From assembly GCF_030504645.1 (NCBI RefSeq), contig NZ_JAUKWQ010000003.1, positions 434,001-498,000 on the forward strand: 64,000 nt of DNA, given 5' to 3'. Each line of letters opens with the position of its first letter. Position 1 is the first letter of the stretch. The notes under the pieces are model-generated. The model did not search any database. It saw only the letters and a program-made list of their open reading frames with translations, and had not been told where the DNA came from. Position numbers and translations under genes: made by a program. Below are positions 26,550-35,863 of the stretch, in pieces. Origin of the DNA: Rhizobium oryzicola. Lineage in GTDB: Bacteria > Pseudomonadota > Alphaproteobacteria > Rhizobiales > Rhizobiaceae.

Positions 26550-27449
26550 CTACTCCTTCACCGCCCCGGTCATGGACGAAACGTAGTAGTCTACGAAGAA
26601 GGAATAGAGGATGACGACCGGCAGCGAACCGAACAGCGCGCCCGCCATCAGCGATCCCCATTCAAAGATATCGCCGCGTACCAGTTCGGTCAGCACGCCA
26701 ACGGGTACGGTCTTGTTCTCCGAGGACTGGATGAAGGTCAACGCGTAGATGAACTCGTTCCAGGAGAGGGTGAAGGCAAAGATGCCAGCCGAGATGAGGC
26801 CTGGAACAGCAAGCGGCAAGATGATCTTCGTCAGGATCTGCAGGCGGCTGGCGCCATCCACCAGCGCGCTTTCCTCAAGCTCGAAGGGGATCGAGCGGAA
26901 ATAGCCCATCAGCAGCCAGGTGCAAAAGGGAATGAGGAAGGTTGGATAGGTGAAGATCAGCGCCATGCGGCTGTCGTAGATGCCGATCTTGAAGACGATG
27001 AAGGCGAGCGGAATGAACAGGATCGACGGTGGCACCAGATAGGCGAGGAAGATGAACAGGCCGACGGAGCGCGAACCGGTGAAACGGATACGCTCGATCG
27101 CATAGGCGCCGAGCACTGAGGCCACCAACGACAGGAAGGTGGAGGCGACCGCCACCAGCATGGTGTTCCACAGCCAGCCGGGATAGGAGGTCTCGAACAG
27201 CAGGTATTTGATGTGGTCGAGCGTCGCCCCAACCACCCAGAATGGGCTGTAATTGTTGTAGTCGGTCAGCTGCGAGTTCGGCTTCACCGCCGTGATCGCC
27301 ATCCAGTAGAACGGAAACAGCAGCACGAAGACGAACACGGCCATCGGCAGATAAATGGTCACGATCTGCCTGGGCAGGCTGTTGAGATAGGACATGCCCT
27401 GGCTGTCATCGGTCAGCACGGCATCTGAGACTTTTACTTTTGACGTCAT
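26550..27449 (-). CDS. CUT1-family sugar ABC transporter permease (MalG/UgpE type)
   Basis: Inner-membrane permease of 299 aa with six predicted helices, the first around VTIYLPMAVFVFVLLFPFYW cut at its start. The EAA loop is at ELEESALVDGASRLQILTKI, with LPLAVPGL after it. The start MTSKVKVSDA at 27449 has GGAG six bases upstream; an in-frame ATG at 27461 is possible and would nearly touch the preceding stop. It pairs with the MalF-type permease encoded upstream. The substrate is unknown; nearby genes suggest a sugar, polyol or sugar acid. Confidence 0.93.
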   Translation of the reverse strand: MTSKVKVSDAVLTDDSQGMSYLNSLPRQIVTIYLPMAVFVFVLLFPFYWMAITAVKPNSQLTDYNNYSPFWVVGATLDHIKYLLFETSYPGWLWNTMLVAVASTFLSLVASVLGAYAIERIRFTGSRSVGLFIFLAYLVPPSILFIPLAFIVFKIGIYDSRMALIFTYPTFLIPFCTWLLMGYFRSIPFELEESALVDGASRLQILTKIILPLAVPGLISAGIFAFTLSWNEFIYALTFIQSSENKTVPVGVLTELVRGDIFEWGSLMAGALFGSLPVVILYSFFVDYYVSSMTGAVKE

Positions 27450-27462
27450 GACGGTCTCCATC

Positions 27463-28407
27463 TCAGTCACCCCCGCCCTGCTGCCACTTGCGGCGCTGCA
27501 GCCCGAAGAACGAGAACATGATTGCGGCAAGCAGGAAGGGGATCATGGCGACCGCGATGGCCGCCCCCTCCCCCAACTGCCCGCCGGGAATGGCGCGTTG
27601 GAAGGACAGCGTCGCCATCAGATGCGTGGCATTCACCGGGCCACCCTTGGTCAGCACGTAGATCAGCTGGAAATCGGTGAAGGTGAAGAGCACCGAAAAG
27701 GTCATGACGACAGCAATGATCGGGGTCAGCATCGGCAGCGTCACATAGCGGAAGCGCTGCCAGCTGGTGGCTCCGTCAAGCGAGGCCGCCTCTTGCAGGG
27801 AGGCCGGAATGGTCTGCAGACCGGCAAGCAGGGAGATGGCCACGAAGGGAATGCCGCGCCAGACATTGGCGGCAATGACGGATGCGCGCGCCAGGTTCGG
27901 GTCGCCCAGGAAATTAATCGGGCTGCTGATCACGCCCATCTCCATCAATGACCAGGAAATGATCGAGAACTGTGAGTCGTAGATCCACCAGAAAGCCAGC
28001 GCGGAAAGCACCGTCGGCACGACCCAGGGCAGAAGCACGATGGCCCGGAAGAAGGATTTGAACGGCAGATGCTGGTTGAGCAGCAGTGCCAGCCATAGGC
28101 CCAGCGCGAATTTGAGGACAGAGGCGGCAAAGGTATAGACCACCGTGTTGAAGACCGACTGCCAGAAGACCCGGTCACTCATCAGAAACTGGTAGTTTTC
28201 AAGCCCGATGAAGACGCCGTCACGGCCGATCTTGGTGTCGGTAAAGCCGAGCCAGACGCCCAGCCCCAGCGGATAGGTGAGAAAGCACAGGAGAAAGATC
28301 GCTGCCGGCAGCATGAAAAGAAAGCCGAGCACGTCGCGATTATTGGTCATCCGAGACCAGAGCGATCGCTCCGGCAAGGCAAGCTCCGGGGTGTTGGTGA
28401 TCGTCAT
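27463..28407 (-). CDS. CUT1-family sugar ABC transporter permease (MalF/UgpA type)
   Basis: Inner-membrane permease of 314 aa. The start MTITNTPELALPERS at 28407 precedes a normal first helix (FLFMLPAAIFLLCFLTYPL); the open frame further upstream is only an accident of the neighbouring gene. The ATPase-contact EAA loop is at QEAASLDGATSWQRFRYVTL, followed by PMLTPI. It forms the membrane channel with the next permease and is fed by the binding protein encoded upstream. The two permease genes are almost contiguous, which keeps subunit amounts equal. Confidence 0.93.
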   Translation of the reverse strand: MTITNTPELALPERSLWSRMTNNRDVLGFLFMLPAAIFLLCFLTYPLGLGVWLGFTDTKIGRDGVFIGLENYQFLMSDRVFWQSVFNTVVYTFAASVLKFALGLWLALLLNQHLPFKSFFRAIVLLPWVVPTVLSALAFWWIYDSQFSIISWSLMEMGVISSPINFLGDPNLARASVIAANVWRGIPFVAISLLAGLQTIPASLQEAASLDGATSWQRFRYVTLPMLTPIIAVVMTFSVLFTFTDFQLIYVLTKGGPVNATHLMATLSFQRAIPGGQLGEGAAIAVAMIPFLLAAIMFSFFGLQRRKWQQGGGD

Positions 28408-28442
28408 GAAATATCCAGGCTCCGACAAGAGGCGCTTGAAAC

Positions 28443-28473
28443 GGATGCGGAGAGCGAGAGGCTCCCCGCATCC
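28443..28473 (-). other. Stem-loop after the solute-binding protein gene
   Basis: A 13-bp stem with one mismatch (GGATGCGGAGAGC with GCTCCCCGCATCC) and a 5-base loop begins 13 bp after the binding-protein stop. It sits in the 79-bp gap before the first permease gene, a typical site for a hairpin that favours binding-protein message over permease message. Confidence 0.75.
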
Positions 28474-28486
28474 AACGAACGGCCAC

Positions 28487-29797
28487 TCAGACCTTGTAGT
28501 AGCGGTTGGCGCGCTTTTCCGCCTGCGCCATCGCATCTTCCGGTGTGGACGCACCTGTGACGGCGGCGGCGAACATGTCGACCAGCACGTAGTCTGCCAT
28601 GACGGCGGCAGAGGCATAACCCAGCGGCCCGGCATACCCATTGGGCCGCAACGTCTCGGATGCTTTCGCGTAAGGCGCGTGGATCGGGTTTTCCGTCCAG
28701 ACCGGATTGTTGGCAAAGGCCTTCAGCGGTTGGCAGCAATAGGCGCTCGACCCCTTGATCCAGGCGTTCATCTGGTCCGCTTCCATCATGAACTTGATGT
28801 AGGCCTTGGCCGCCTGCGGATATTTCGAATGCTTGAAGAGCAACATGGAACTGGTCTGGTGCAACTCGATGCTCTTGCCGACCGGTCCCAATGGGAAGTT
28901 GGTGCTGCGCATATCGTCAGCGATTTCCACAAGCTTCGGATCGTTCTTGGCGGCATAGTAGATCGAGACGCCGTTTGCCGTCAGCGAAATCTGGTTGGCC
29001 AGGAAGGCGCGGTTGTTGTTGATATCAAGCCAGCTTTCGGTGCCCGGGATGAAGGTAGCATAAAGCTCCTTGGCGTATTTGATGGCGGCCAGCGTTTCCG
29101 GCGAGTTGATCGTCACTTTGCCGCTTTCGTCCACCATCTTGCCGCCATGGCTCCACAAGAGCCAATGGGCGTAGTTGTTGCCGTCACCGACCGCCTTGCC
29201 ATGCGGGAAGCCGGCTGGCGTACCCTTGGCCTTCATCGCCTTGCAAAGCTCGAGGAAACCCTTGGTATCCTTCGGGAACTCGCTGAAGCCCGCCGCCTTC
29301 ATGTGGCTGTCGCGGTAGACGACGGCATTGCCGATTGCCGTCAAAGGCATGGCGATATACTTGCCCTCGCGGGTGGCATAGCCTTTGACGCCGTCATAGA
29401 AGCCGCCATACTTGCCATCGAGATAGGTGCCGAGTTCGGTGAGATCCGTCAGCTTGTCGGGATACTGGTGCGCATCATCGAACCAGCACATGACAAGATC
29501 AGGACCCGAACCGACATTGGCGGCAACCGCGGCCTTGGGACGAATGTCCTCCCAGCTTTCCTTGTCGATGCGGACTTCCACGCCCGTCGCTTCGGTAAAC
29601 TTCTTGGTATTTGCCAGCCACGCGTCCTCGTCACCCTTCACGAAGGGCGTCCAGCGCAGCAGGCGAAGGCTCGCTCCCTTTTCCGGCGTGTAGGTGGGCT
29701 CTGCCGCGTAGGCGGGCGTGAAACCAAGGCCCGACAGACCGGCTGCACCGGCAAGACCGGCGGTTCCGGCCAGGAATGTTCTTCTCTTGATGGTCAT
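28487..29797 (-). CDS. Extracellular solute-binding protein, family 1, with Tat signal
   Basis: Periplasmic receptor of 436 aa for the CUT1 importer. The N-terminus KRRTFLAGTAGLAGAAG is a twin-arginine signal with a hydrophobic core and an AYA-AE cleavage region near residues 30-33, so it is probably exported folded. Cluster-typical features are LLRWTPFVKGDE, DLVMCWFDDAH and SSMLLFKHSKYPQAAKAYIKF. The substrate cannot be inferred from sequence alone. A strong GGAGG site precedes the ATG. It lies between the ATPase gene and the two permease genes. Confidence 0.93.
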   Translation of the reverse strand: MTIKRRTFLAGTAGLAGAAGLSGLGFTPAYAAEPTYTPEKGASLRLLRWTPFVKGDEDAWLANTKKFTEATGVEVRIDKESWEDIRPKAAVAANVGSGPDLVMCWFDDAHQYPDKLTDLTELGTYLDGKYGGFYDGVKGYATREGKYIAMPLTAIGNAVVYRDSHMKAAGFSEFPKDTKGFLELCKAMKAKGTPAGFPHGKAVGDGNNYAHWLLWSHGGKMVDESGKVTINSPETLAAIKYAKELYATFIPGTESWLDINNNRAFLANQISLTANGVSIYYAAKNDPKLVEIADDMRSTNFPLGPVGKSIELHQTSSMLLFKHSKYPQAAKAYIKFMMEADQMNAWIKGSSAYCCQPLKAFANNPVWTENPIHAPYAKASETLRPNGYAGPLGYASAAVMADYVLVDMFAAAVTGASTPEDAMAQAEKRANRYYKV

Positions 29798-29833
29798 GAT
29801 TGCTCCTCCTCCAAATCGGGACCCTTAGAGCGA

Positions 29834-29862
29834 GGCATTCGCCGTCCCGAGGGGCGAATGCC
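29834..29862. other. Stem-loop between ATPase and binding-protein genes
   Basis: A perfect 10-bp inverted repeat (GGCATTCGCC with GGCGAATGCC) lies in the 128-bp gap between the ATPase stop and the binding-protein start. T-rich sequence follows it only on the plus strand, so on the operon strand it is better read as an mRNA structure than as a terminator. Confidence 0.65.
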
Positions 29863-29925
29863 GTTTTCTGCTGCTGCGATAACTTCGAGACCTGCGGCTC
29901 CTCTTCCGCCGGTCTCACACCGTCA

Positions 29926-30993
29926 TCAGCGAGAAATCTTCTGTCCGCCTTCCGCGTCGAACAGATGGACGTTAGCGGGATCGATGGCGATGGTAATCGC
30001 TTCGCCGGGACGGACATCCACCCGTTCGCGGAAGACGCAAGTGACTTCCGATCCGCCAAAATTGACGACGATCTGCGTCTCGTAGCCAGTGGGTTCGATC
30101 ACCACCACTTCGGCCCGGTAACCGGTGCCATCCAGGCGGATATATTCCGGCCGCAGACCATAGACGAGGTTCTTGCCCACGGCAGACGGATAGGCTGCCG
30201 GCAAGGGTAGGCGCGTGCCATCAGCGGCCACGAAGACCTGAGGGTTTTGCGGGTCGAGCTGTCCCTTGATCATGTTCATGGCAGGCGAGCCGATGAAACC
30301 CGCAACAAACAGGTTGCTCGGATTGTCATAGAGTTCCAGCGGCGAACCGATCTGCTCCACGCGCCCGTCATGCATCACGACGATCTTGTCCGCCATGGTC
30401 ATGGCTTCGATCTGGTCGTGCGTGACATAGACGGTGGTGGTCTTCAGGCGGTGATGCAGTTCCTTGATCTCGGCGCGCATGGCAACGCGCAGCTTGGCGT
30501 CGAGGTTCGAGAGTGGCTCATCGAACAGAAAAACCTGCGGATCGCGCACGATGGCGCGGCCCATGGCCACGCGCTGGCGCTGGCCGCCGGAGAGCTGGCG
30601 CGGATAACGATCCAGCAAATGGGTAAGCCCCAAAATGCTGGCGGCATTGTTGACCCGCTTGTCGATCTCGACCTGCGAAGTGGAATTCAGCATGAGCGAG
30701 AACGCCATGTTCTTGGCGACCGTCATATGTGGATAGAGCGCATAGTTCTGGAACACCATGGCGATGTCGCGGTCCTTGGGCGGCAGGTTGTTGACCTGGC
30801 GCCCGCCGATACGGATTTCGCCGCCGGAAATGTTTTCCAGCCCCGCAAGCATGCGCAGAAGCGTTGATTTTCCGCAGCCGGACGGACCGACGAGGATGAC
30901 AAACTCCCCGTCCTGGATGTCGATATTGACACCCTTGATGACAGGAAAGGCGCCGAAAGACTTCTTGACTTCGGCAAATTGAACAGTGGCCAT
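29926..30993 (-). CDS. CUT1-family sugar ABC transporter ATP-binding protein (UgpC/MalK type)
   Basis: ATPase of 355 aa. Walker [11 protein letters not shown]-loop [14 protein letters not shown], signature LSGGQRQR, Walker [17 protein letters not shown] and switch [10 protein letters not shown] are intact. The C-terminal third is a TOBE/OB regulatory domain ([21 protein letters not shown]). The start MATVQF at 30993 was preferred to a codon seven residues upstream. It is the first gene of the transporter group, about 105 bp downstream of the SDR gene. Confidence 0.95.
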   Translation of the reverse strand: MATVQFAEVKKSFGAFPVIKGVNIDIQDGEFVILVGPSGCGKSTLLRMLAGLENISGGEIRIGGRQVNNLPPKDRDIAMVFQNYALYPHMTVAKNMAFSLMLNSTSQVEIDKRVNNAASILGLTHLLDRYPRQLSGGQRQRVAMGRAIVRDPQVFLFDEPLSNLDAKLRVAMRAEIKELHHRLKTTTVYVTHDQIEAMTMADKIVVMHDGRVEQIGSPLELYDNPSNLFVAGFIGSPAMNMIKGQLDPQNPQVFVAADGTRLPLPAAYPSAVGKNLVYGLRPEYIRLDGTGYRAEVVVIEPTGYETQIVVNFGGSEVTCVFRERVDVRPGEAITIAIDPANVHLFDAEGGQKISR

Positions 30994-31099
30994 GCGTCTC
31001 CTCCCAGAGTGCAAAAATCCTATGTAATCTGATCTACCTGTTTCCGTGCAGCGGGCTTCTCAACCCATCCAGCAAGGACTAGAGGCAGCTTAACGGCCG

Positions 31100-31873
31100 C
31101 TATCCGCGGCCGACAAACGGCATTTTGGTCGCCATGACGGTCATGGTCAGTACATTGGCATCCAGCGGCAGGCTGGCCATGTAGACCACGGCGTTGGCGA
31201 CATGCGCCGGATCGATGGTCGGCTCGGCGGCAATCGATCCATTGGCCTGGATGACCCCTGTCGAAATCCTCTGCGTCATCTCGGTTCCGGCATTGCCGAT
31301 ATCGATCTGGCCGCAGGCGATATCGAAGTTGCGGCCATCCAGCGCCGTCGATTTCGTCAGGCCCGTAATGGCGTGCTTAGTGGCCGTATAGGGTGCCGAA
31401 TTGGGCCGCGGAGTGGTGGCCGAGATCGAACCGTTGTTGATGATACGGCCGCCCTGCGGGGTTTGCGCCTTCATGAGGCGGAACGCTTCCTGCGTGCAGA
31501 GAAATGCACCGGTGAGATTGGCGGCGACGACCGCGCTCCACTGATCGAAAGTGATCTCCTCGAGCGCCACGCCCGGCGCGCTGATGCCGGCATTGTTGAC
31601 CAGAAGGTCCAGCCGACCAAAAGCTTGGACAATGGCGTCGAACAGGGCTTTGACGGAGGCGGGATCACCCACATCTGCCGCAATACCCTTCACCGTTCCA
31701 CCAGTTTCTCCCACAATCTCCTTCGCGGCGGTCTCCAGCACCTCTGCCCGGCGGCCGGAAATGACGACGCTATAGCCTTCCGCTGCCAACGCCTTGGCAA
31801 TCGCGCGTCCCACACCTGTGCCACCACCGGTGACCAGCGCGACCGACCCGGACTTTGCGCCTGATGATGTCAT
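31100..31873 (-). CDS. Short-chain dehydrogenase/reductase of unknown substrate
   Basis: SDR of 257 aa. The cofactor site is [11 protein letters not shown] (about residues 16-26), the NNAGIS motif and the [20 protein letters not shown] active-site region are present. An internal arginine after the second beta strand (ISGRRAE) suggests NADP use. The start overlaps the stop of denD by 4 bp (ATGA), so the two are translationally coupled and probably act on the same sugar-acid or polyol pathway. The exact reaction cannot be assigned. Confidence 0.88.
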   Translation of the reverse strand: MTSSGAKSGSVALVTGGGTGVGRAIAKALAAEGYSVVISGRRAEVLETAAKEIVGETGGTVKGIAADVGDPASVKALFDAIVQAFGRLDLLVNNAGISAPGVALEEITFDQWSAVVAANLTGAFLCTQEAFRLMKAQTPQGGRIINNGSISATTPRPNSAPYTATKHAITGLTKSTALDGRNFDIACGQIDIGNAGTEMTQRISTGVIQANGSIAAEPTIDPAHVANAVVYMASLPLDANVLTMTVMATKMPFVGRG

Positions 31874-32856
31874 GACAGGGAACCTCCCAATTCGTCCTCG
31901 ATATGAATGCGGATGATCTCGTCAAAAGTCTTCTCCGCCTTGAAACCAAGGCTTTCCGCACGGCGGGCATCGAAATTCGTCGGCCAGCCGGCAACGATCC
32001 TCTCGATCACAGGATCTGCCTCCCGGCGAATGAGCGCGACCGCCTTTTCGCCCGCCACGCGCCGCAGCGCCTCGATCTCCTCACCCACAAGAGCGGAGAG
32101 ACCGGGCATCGTCAAGTTGCGGCGGGGCCCGATTGGGCCAGTGTCCATGGTTGCGGCATGCACGAAGAAGCCAACGGCAGAACGCGGGCTGGCAAACCAG
32201 TGGCGCACGTTCTCGCTGACCGGCAGCACGGCTTCTTTGCCCACCAGCGGCTCGCGCAGGATGTTGGAGAAGAAGCCGGACGCCGCCTTGTTGGGCGTTC
32301 CCGGCCGGATGCAGATGGTCGGCAGACGGATACCGACTCCATCGAAAATGCCGCGGCGGGAGTAATCCGCCAGAAGCAGTTCCGCGATCGCCTTCTGTGT
32401 ACCGTAGCTGGTGAGCGGCGTTGTGAAGAAGTCTTCACTGATCACCTCATGGAAGGGCGCCCCGAACACGGCAATGGAAGAGGCGAAGACAACGCGCGGC
32501 ACGTAAGGTTCCCGCTGCCCTTCATCCCGGATCGCCTCGAACAGGGCACGCGTGCCGTCCAGATTGACTGCATATCCCTTATCGAAATCGGCTTCCGCCT
32601 CGCCTGAGACGATGGCTGCCAGATGGATGATGATATCCGGCCGGTCCGCTACCAGCGCTTCGGCCGTGCCGGGTGCAGCGAGATCAACCGTCATGGTCTG
32701 CGCCACCGGCTGCAGTGCAGCCGGCACAACGGGCTCGAATGCATCCGCCAAGGTCAGGCGCTCGATGTCGCGCCCTAAAATGGTCGGCGCGGTGGCAATT
32801 TTCTCAACCAGTTTGCGGCCCACCATGCCGGCGGCCCCAATCACCAAAACATGCAT
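31870..32856 (-). CDS. denD: D-erythronate 2-dehydrogenase
   Basis: Extended SDR/epimerase-fold dehydrogenase of 328 aa. The N-terminal [16 protein letters not shown] has the GxxGxxG motif; [20 protein letters not shown] and the [20 protein letters not shown] active-site region are characteristic of the DenD group. DenD oxidises D-erythronate at C2 to feed 2-oxo-tetronate isomerase. The other enzymes of that route (otnI, otnK, otnC) are about 3 kb away on the opposite strand, which strongly supports the assignment. It is co-translated with the SDR downstream and lies behind a FadR-type regulator gene. Confidence 0.86.
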   Translation of the reverse strand: MHVLVIGAAGMVGRKLVEKIATAPTILGRDIERLTLADAFEPVVPAALQPVAQTMTVDLAAPGTAEALVADRPDIIIHLAAIVSGEAEADFDKGYAVNLDGTRALFEAIRDEGQREPYVPRVVFASSIAVFGAPFHEVISEDFFTTPLTSYGTQKAIAELLLADYSRRGIFDGVGIRLPTICIRPGTPNKAASGFFSNILREPLVGKEAVLPVSENVRHWFASPRSAVGFFVHAATMDTGPIGPRRNLTMPGLSALVGEEIEALRRVAGEKAVALIRREADPVIERIVAGWPTNFDARRAESLGFKAEKTFDEIIRIHIEDELGGSLS

Positions 32857-32890
32857 TTGCGGCTTTCCTCCCTGCCGAATAATGTTTGCC

Positions 32891-33637
32891 CTACGATGCG
32901 GTCCTTGCCCTTTGGCGCATCGCTAGCGTCGTGTCGTAAATACGCGTCAGATGCTGGCGGAACGCCTCCACCACCGCCGGCTTGTCGCGTCGGCGCAGGG
33001 CCTCTACGATGGCGACATGATCCTCATAGCTGTTGTCCATAGCGCCCGGCACCGCCATGGCGTGGCGGCGGTGCGCCATGAGATAGCCATAGAGATCGAT
33101 GACGAAATCCGTCAGCAGCGGGTTGCCGCAGGCCCGGTAGATCGTCAGATGGAATTCGCGGTCGCACATTAGGAAGCGCATCACGTCCTGACCAATCTCG
33201 CGCTGCGTTTCCAGAAGCGCTTCGAGTTTGGAAAGGGTTGCCTCATCGATCTTGTCGACCGCCTCCCCTACCACATGCACTTCCACCAGCAAGCGCGCAC
33301 CATGTACCGCATCGAGATCATAGCGGTCGATGGCACTGGAAGATGTGATGGTAATGGGGAGGTGGCTCAGATCCACATTGGCGATACGGCTTCTTGTGCC
33401 TTGCGAGACCTCGATAAATCCCTTGGCGGACAGGATCTGGATCGCGCCGCGCACCGTCTCCCGGCTGACATGCAGCACATGTGCCAGCTCCCGCTCACCC
33501 GGCAATTCATCACCGGGGCGCAGCATGCCCGTCGCAATCAGAGTCGTCAGCTTGTCGGCAACGGCATCCCGCGCGGTCTGGCGGTGGATTGAACCGCCCA
33601 GCGTTGGAACCTGTGTCAGAATGCCGTCGGTCTTCAT
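32891..33637 (-). CDS. FadR-subfamily GntR regulator
   Basis: Regulator of 248 aa. The winged helix has GDELPGERELAHVLHVSRETVRG cut across by standard GntR residues, followed by AIQILSAKGFIEVSQGTRSRI. The FCD-type effector domain has DREFHLTIYRACGN and HVAIVEALRRRD metal-binding positions. The start MKTDGILTQV at 33637 lacks a strong ribosome site; an in-frame ATG at 33661 is possible. It lies 34 bp upstream of denD on the same strand and probably controls denD, the SDR and the CUT1 importer (inference). Confidence 0.88.
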   Translation of the reverse strand: MKTDGILTQVPTLGGSIHRQTARDAVADKLTTLIATGMLRPGDELPGERELAHVLHVSRETVRGAIQILSAKGFIEVSQGTRSRIANVDLSHLPITITSSSAIDRYDLDAVHGARLLVEVHVVGEAVDKIDEATLSKLEALLETQREIGQDVMRFLMCDREFHLTIYRACGNPLLTDFVIDLYGYLMAHRRHAMAVPGAMDNSYEDHVAIVEALRRRDKPAVVEAFRQHLTRIYDTTLAMRQRARTAS

Positions 33638-33672
33638 GCCCCGCCATTCGCCTCCCACCATCCTGCAGATTT

Positions 33673-33689
33673 ACCAGATCGTAACTGGT
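33673..33689. promoter_or_regulatory. Candidate operator upstream of the FadR-type regulator
   Basis: Inverted repeat ACCAG-ATCGTAA-CTGGT located 36 bp upstream of the regulator start. The CTGGT/ACCAG arms resemble FadR-family half-sites and a further GGTC...GACC pair follows within 15 bp. It is assigned by symmetry and position only. Confidence 0.45.
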
Positions 33690-33769
33690 CTGCTGGACGG
33701 ACCACCCGATATGTTGATATCCAGAGTAGGTAGAGTGGTCAATGCGAATTCGTCGCTGCGTTGCAGCAC

Positions 33770-34801
33770 TCAGATCGTAGCACCTGCGACGATGGTGAAC
33801 CCGAGGTCGACCACCTGCGATGGAGCTCCCTCCAGAAACAGTTCCGCCGCGCGTCGGCCGGTCTCGATTCTGGGGGTGAAAACGCTGGCAATGGGCTGCG
33901 GTGTATGACGACAGATGTCGAGCGCGTTGAAACCCATCAACGCAATCTGGTCCGGAATGGAGATACGCTCCGCCAGGCAATGGAAATAGCCTCCGAGTGC
34001 CATGTCATCATTGGAAAAATAGACGGCATCGATCGGCCTGCCCCGGCTCAGAACATCCGCGAGGCCCGCCCTCCCCTCGCTGACGGATGAGGGAGCATCG
34101 CGGATTTCCTGCTCGGCGAGCTCCAGACCGGCGTTGGCCAAGCCTTCCAAGAAGCCGGCAAACCGTTTGCCGCTTCGCATGTCGTGCTTCAGGTCATGCC
34201 CCACATAGGCGATGTTGCGATAGCCCGATTCCAACAGGCGGGCAGCCGTCTGACGTCCAGCTTCGTGATGCGAAAAGCCGACAGCTATATCGATGGCCTC
34301 ACCATCGATATCGAGCAGTTCAAGCACGCGACACCCGGAGGCGTGCAGCATCCTGCGGGTGCCATCGGTATGCTCAAGCCCAACCAGCATGACCGCCGCC
34401 GGACGCCAAGCGAGAACCGCCGCCACAAGCGCTTCTTCCTTGGCCGGATCGTAATCCGTCACCGCAAAAACAGCCTGATGGCCTTTGGCCTCCAGCGCCT
34501 TGGTTACACCGCTCAACACATCCGCAAAAACGATGTTGGACAGCGAGGGAACGATGATCGCGACCAGCGGCGATCCGGTTGACGCCAGCGCCCCGGCAAT
34601 CTTGTTCGGCACGTAACCAAGTTTCTCGACGGCAGCCATCACCTTGGCCCGCGTTTTCTCGGAAAACGAGCCGTGATTGCGCAGGACGCGGGAGACCGTG
34701 CTTTCGCCAACGCCCGCTTCAGCTGCGACATCGGTTAGGGTGATAAGGGGAGATTTCTGATCAGCGGGGGTCAAAGCGGGCTCGGATTCTGCGCAGGTCA
34801 T
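33770..34801 (-). CDS. LacI-family regulator of the threonate cluster
   Basis: Repressor of 343 aa. The helix-turn-helix and hinge are ITLTDVAAEAGVGESTVSRV and NKIAGALAS, followed by a type I periplasmic-binding-like sensor domain (VAIIVPSLSNIVFADVL; VYFSNDDMALGGYFH). A 20-residue acidic tail precedes the usual N-terminus. It is divergent from ltnD, and the shared promoter region holds two identical perfect 14-bp palindromes of LacI type with a central CG. It is therefore expected to repress ltnD-otnI-otnK-otnC, and probably itself, until a tetronate or its derivative binds (inference). Confidence 0.93.
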   Translation of the reverse strand: MTCAESEPALTPADQKSPLITLTDVAAEAGVGESTVSRVLRNHGSFSEKTRAKVMAAVEKLGYVPNKIAGALASTGSPLVAIIVPSLSNIVFADVLSGVTKALEAKGHQAVFAVTDYDPAKEEALVAAVLAWRPAAVMLVGLEHTDGTRRMLHASGCRVLELLDIDGEAIDIAVGFSHHEAGRQTAARLLESGYRNIAYVGHDLKHDMRSGKRFAGFLEGLANAGLELAEQEIRDAPSSVSEGRAGLADVLSRGRPIDAVYFSNDDMALGGYFHCLAERISIPDQIALMGFNALDICRHTPQPIASVFTPRIETGRRAAELFLEGAPSQVVDLGFTIVAGATI

Positions 34802-34829
34802 TGTGTGTTGATCCTTCTTACCACTTCAG

Positions 34830-34843
34830 TGGCAGCGCTGCCA
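34830..34843. promoter_or_regulatory. LacI-type operator, copy 1
   Basis: Perfect palindrome TGGCAGCGCTGCCA, 29 bp upstream of the LacI-family gene start. The central CG and 7-bp arms are typical of LacI-family sites. An incomplete third copy (TTGGCAGCG) lies at 34852-34860. Confidence 0.85.
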
Positions 34844-34885
34844 AAATTTTCTTGGCAGCGACGCAAGTTTCTGATTAGGTCTTTT

Positions 34886-34899
34886 TGGCAGCGCTGCCA
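34886..34899. promoter_or_regulatory. LacI-type operator, copy 2
   Basis: Second identical perfect palindrome TGGCAGCGCTGCCA, 29 bp upstream of the ltnD start codon. Centre-to-centre distance from copy 1 is 56 bp, so a tetramer could bridge the two or they could serve the two divergent promoters separately. Confidence 0.85.
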
Positions 34900-34928
34900 C
34901 ATTGCATCCGGCTTGGGAGACGCAGGAT

Positions 34929-35858
34929 ATGACAGGTTTACCAGACACATCATCTTCACGCGGCGTCGCCGTGGTCATCGGCCTCGGTTCCATGGGCATG
35001 GGCATGGCTCTGTCCCTGAAGAAGGCGGGCTTCGACGTGCTGGGTGCGGATGTCTCCGCAGATGCGGTTGCCCGTTTCGTCCAGGCCGGTGGGCGCGCCA
35101 TCTCCAAGCTCGCGGAAGACGTAAAGCAGGCTGATGTCGTTGTTTCGGTCGTGGTGAATGCTGCGCAGACGGAAGGTGTCCTCTTCGGCGCGGACGGCAT
35201 TGCGGATAGCATGAAGCCGGGCTCGGGCTTCATTTCCTCCGCCACCATGGACCCCGCCATTGCCCGCAAGCTTGCCGCACAGCTGGAAGCCAAGGGCGTG
35301 CATTATCTCGACGCTCCGATTTCCGGCGGCGCCGCCCGTGCAGCCAAGGGCGAGTTGACGGTGATGGCCTCGGGCAGCCCGGCCGCCTTTGCGGCTGCAC
35401 GCGCAGCGCTGGATGCAATGGCCACGAAAGTCTACGAACTGGGTGACGCGGCGGGACAGGGTGCCGCCTTCAAGATGATCAACCAGCTTCTCGCCGGCGT
35501 GCATATCGCTGCCGCGTGCGAAGCGATCACCTTTGCCGCCAAGCAGGGGCTTGACCTCGACAAGGTGTACGAAGTCATCACGGCATCCGCCGGCAATTCT
35601 TGGATGTTCGAAAACCGTATCCCGCATGTGCTGGCGGGTGATTATACGCCGCTGAGCGCCATCGAGATCTTCGTCAAGGATCTCGGCATCATTCAGGACA
35701 TGGCGCTGTCCGAGCGCTATCCCGTACCCTTGAGTGCTGCGGCGCTACAGATGTACCTTGCCGCCTCTGGAGCCGGCATGGGCCGCGACGACGATTCCTC
35801 GCTTGCGCGGATCTATGCGCAGCTTTCCGGCGCCAAACTTCCTGAAAGGGCAGAGTGA
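34929..35858 (+). CDS. ltnD: L-threonate 2-dehydrogenase
   Basis: Beta-hydroxyacid dehydrogenase of 309 aa. The cofactor motif is GLGSMGMGMALSLKKAG (about residues 17-33), substrate motif DAPISGGAARAAKG and catalytic lysine in GAAFKMINQLLAG. LtnD oxidises L-threonate to 2-oxo-tetronate with NAD. The start MTGLPDTSSS at 34929 has GGGAGA eight bases upstream; a TTG further upstream would overlap operator space and was rejected. Followed directly by otnI, otnK and otnC, the defining set of the four-carbon acid sugar pathway. Confidence 0.93.
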   Translation: MTGLPDTSSSRGVAVVIGLGSMGMGMALSLKKAGFDVLGADVSADAVARFVQAGGRAISKLAEDVKQADVVVSVVVNAAQTEGVLFGADGIADSMKPGSGFISSATMDPAIARKLAAQLEAKGVHYLDAPISGGAARAAKGELTVMASGSPAAFAAARAALDAMATKVYELGDAAGQGAAFKMINQLLAGVHIAAACEAITFAAKQGLDLDKVYEVITASAGNSWMFENRIPHVLAGDYTPLSAIEIFVKDLGIIQDMALSERYPVPLSAAALQMYLAASGAGMGRDDDSSLARIYAQLSGAKLPERAE

Positions 35859-35863
35859 AACCC

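Noticed and set aside
28277..30085. Open frame of 602 codons antisense to the CUT1 receptor gene
   Set aside because: Arg/His/Gly-rich shadow sequence spanning two real genes and their gap.
31000..31080. Operator-like inverted repeat before the CUT1 ATPase gene (GTAATCTGATCTAC)
   Set aside because: Only the outer three base pairs are symmetric, which is no better than chance.
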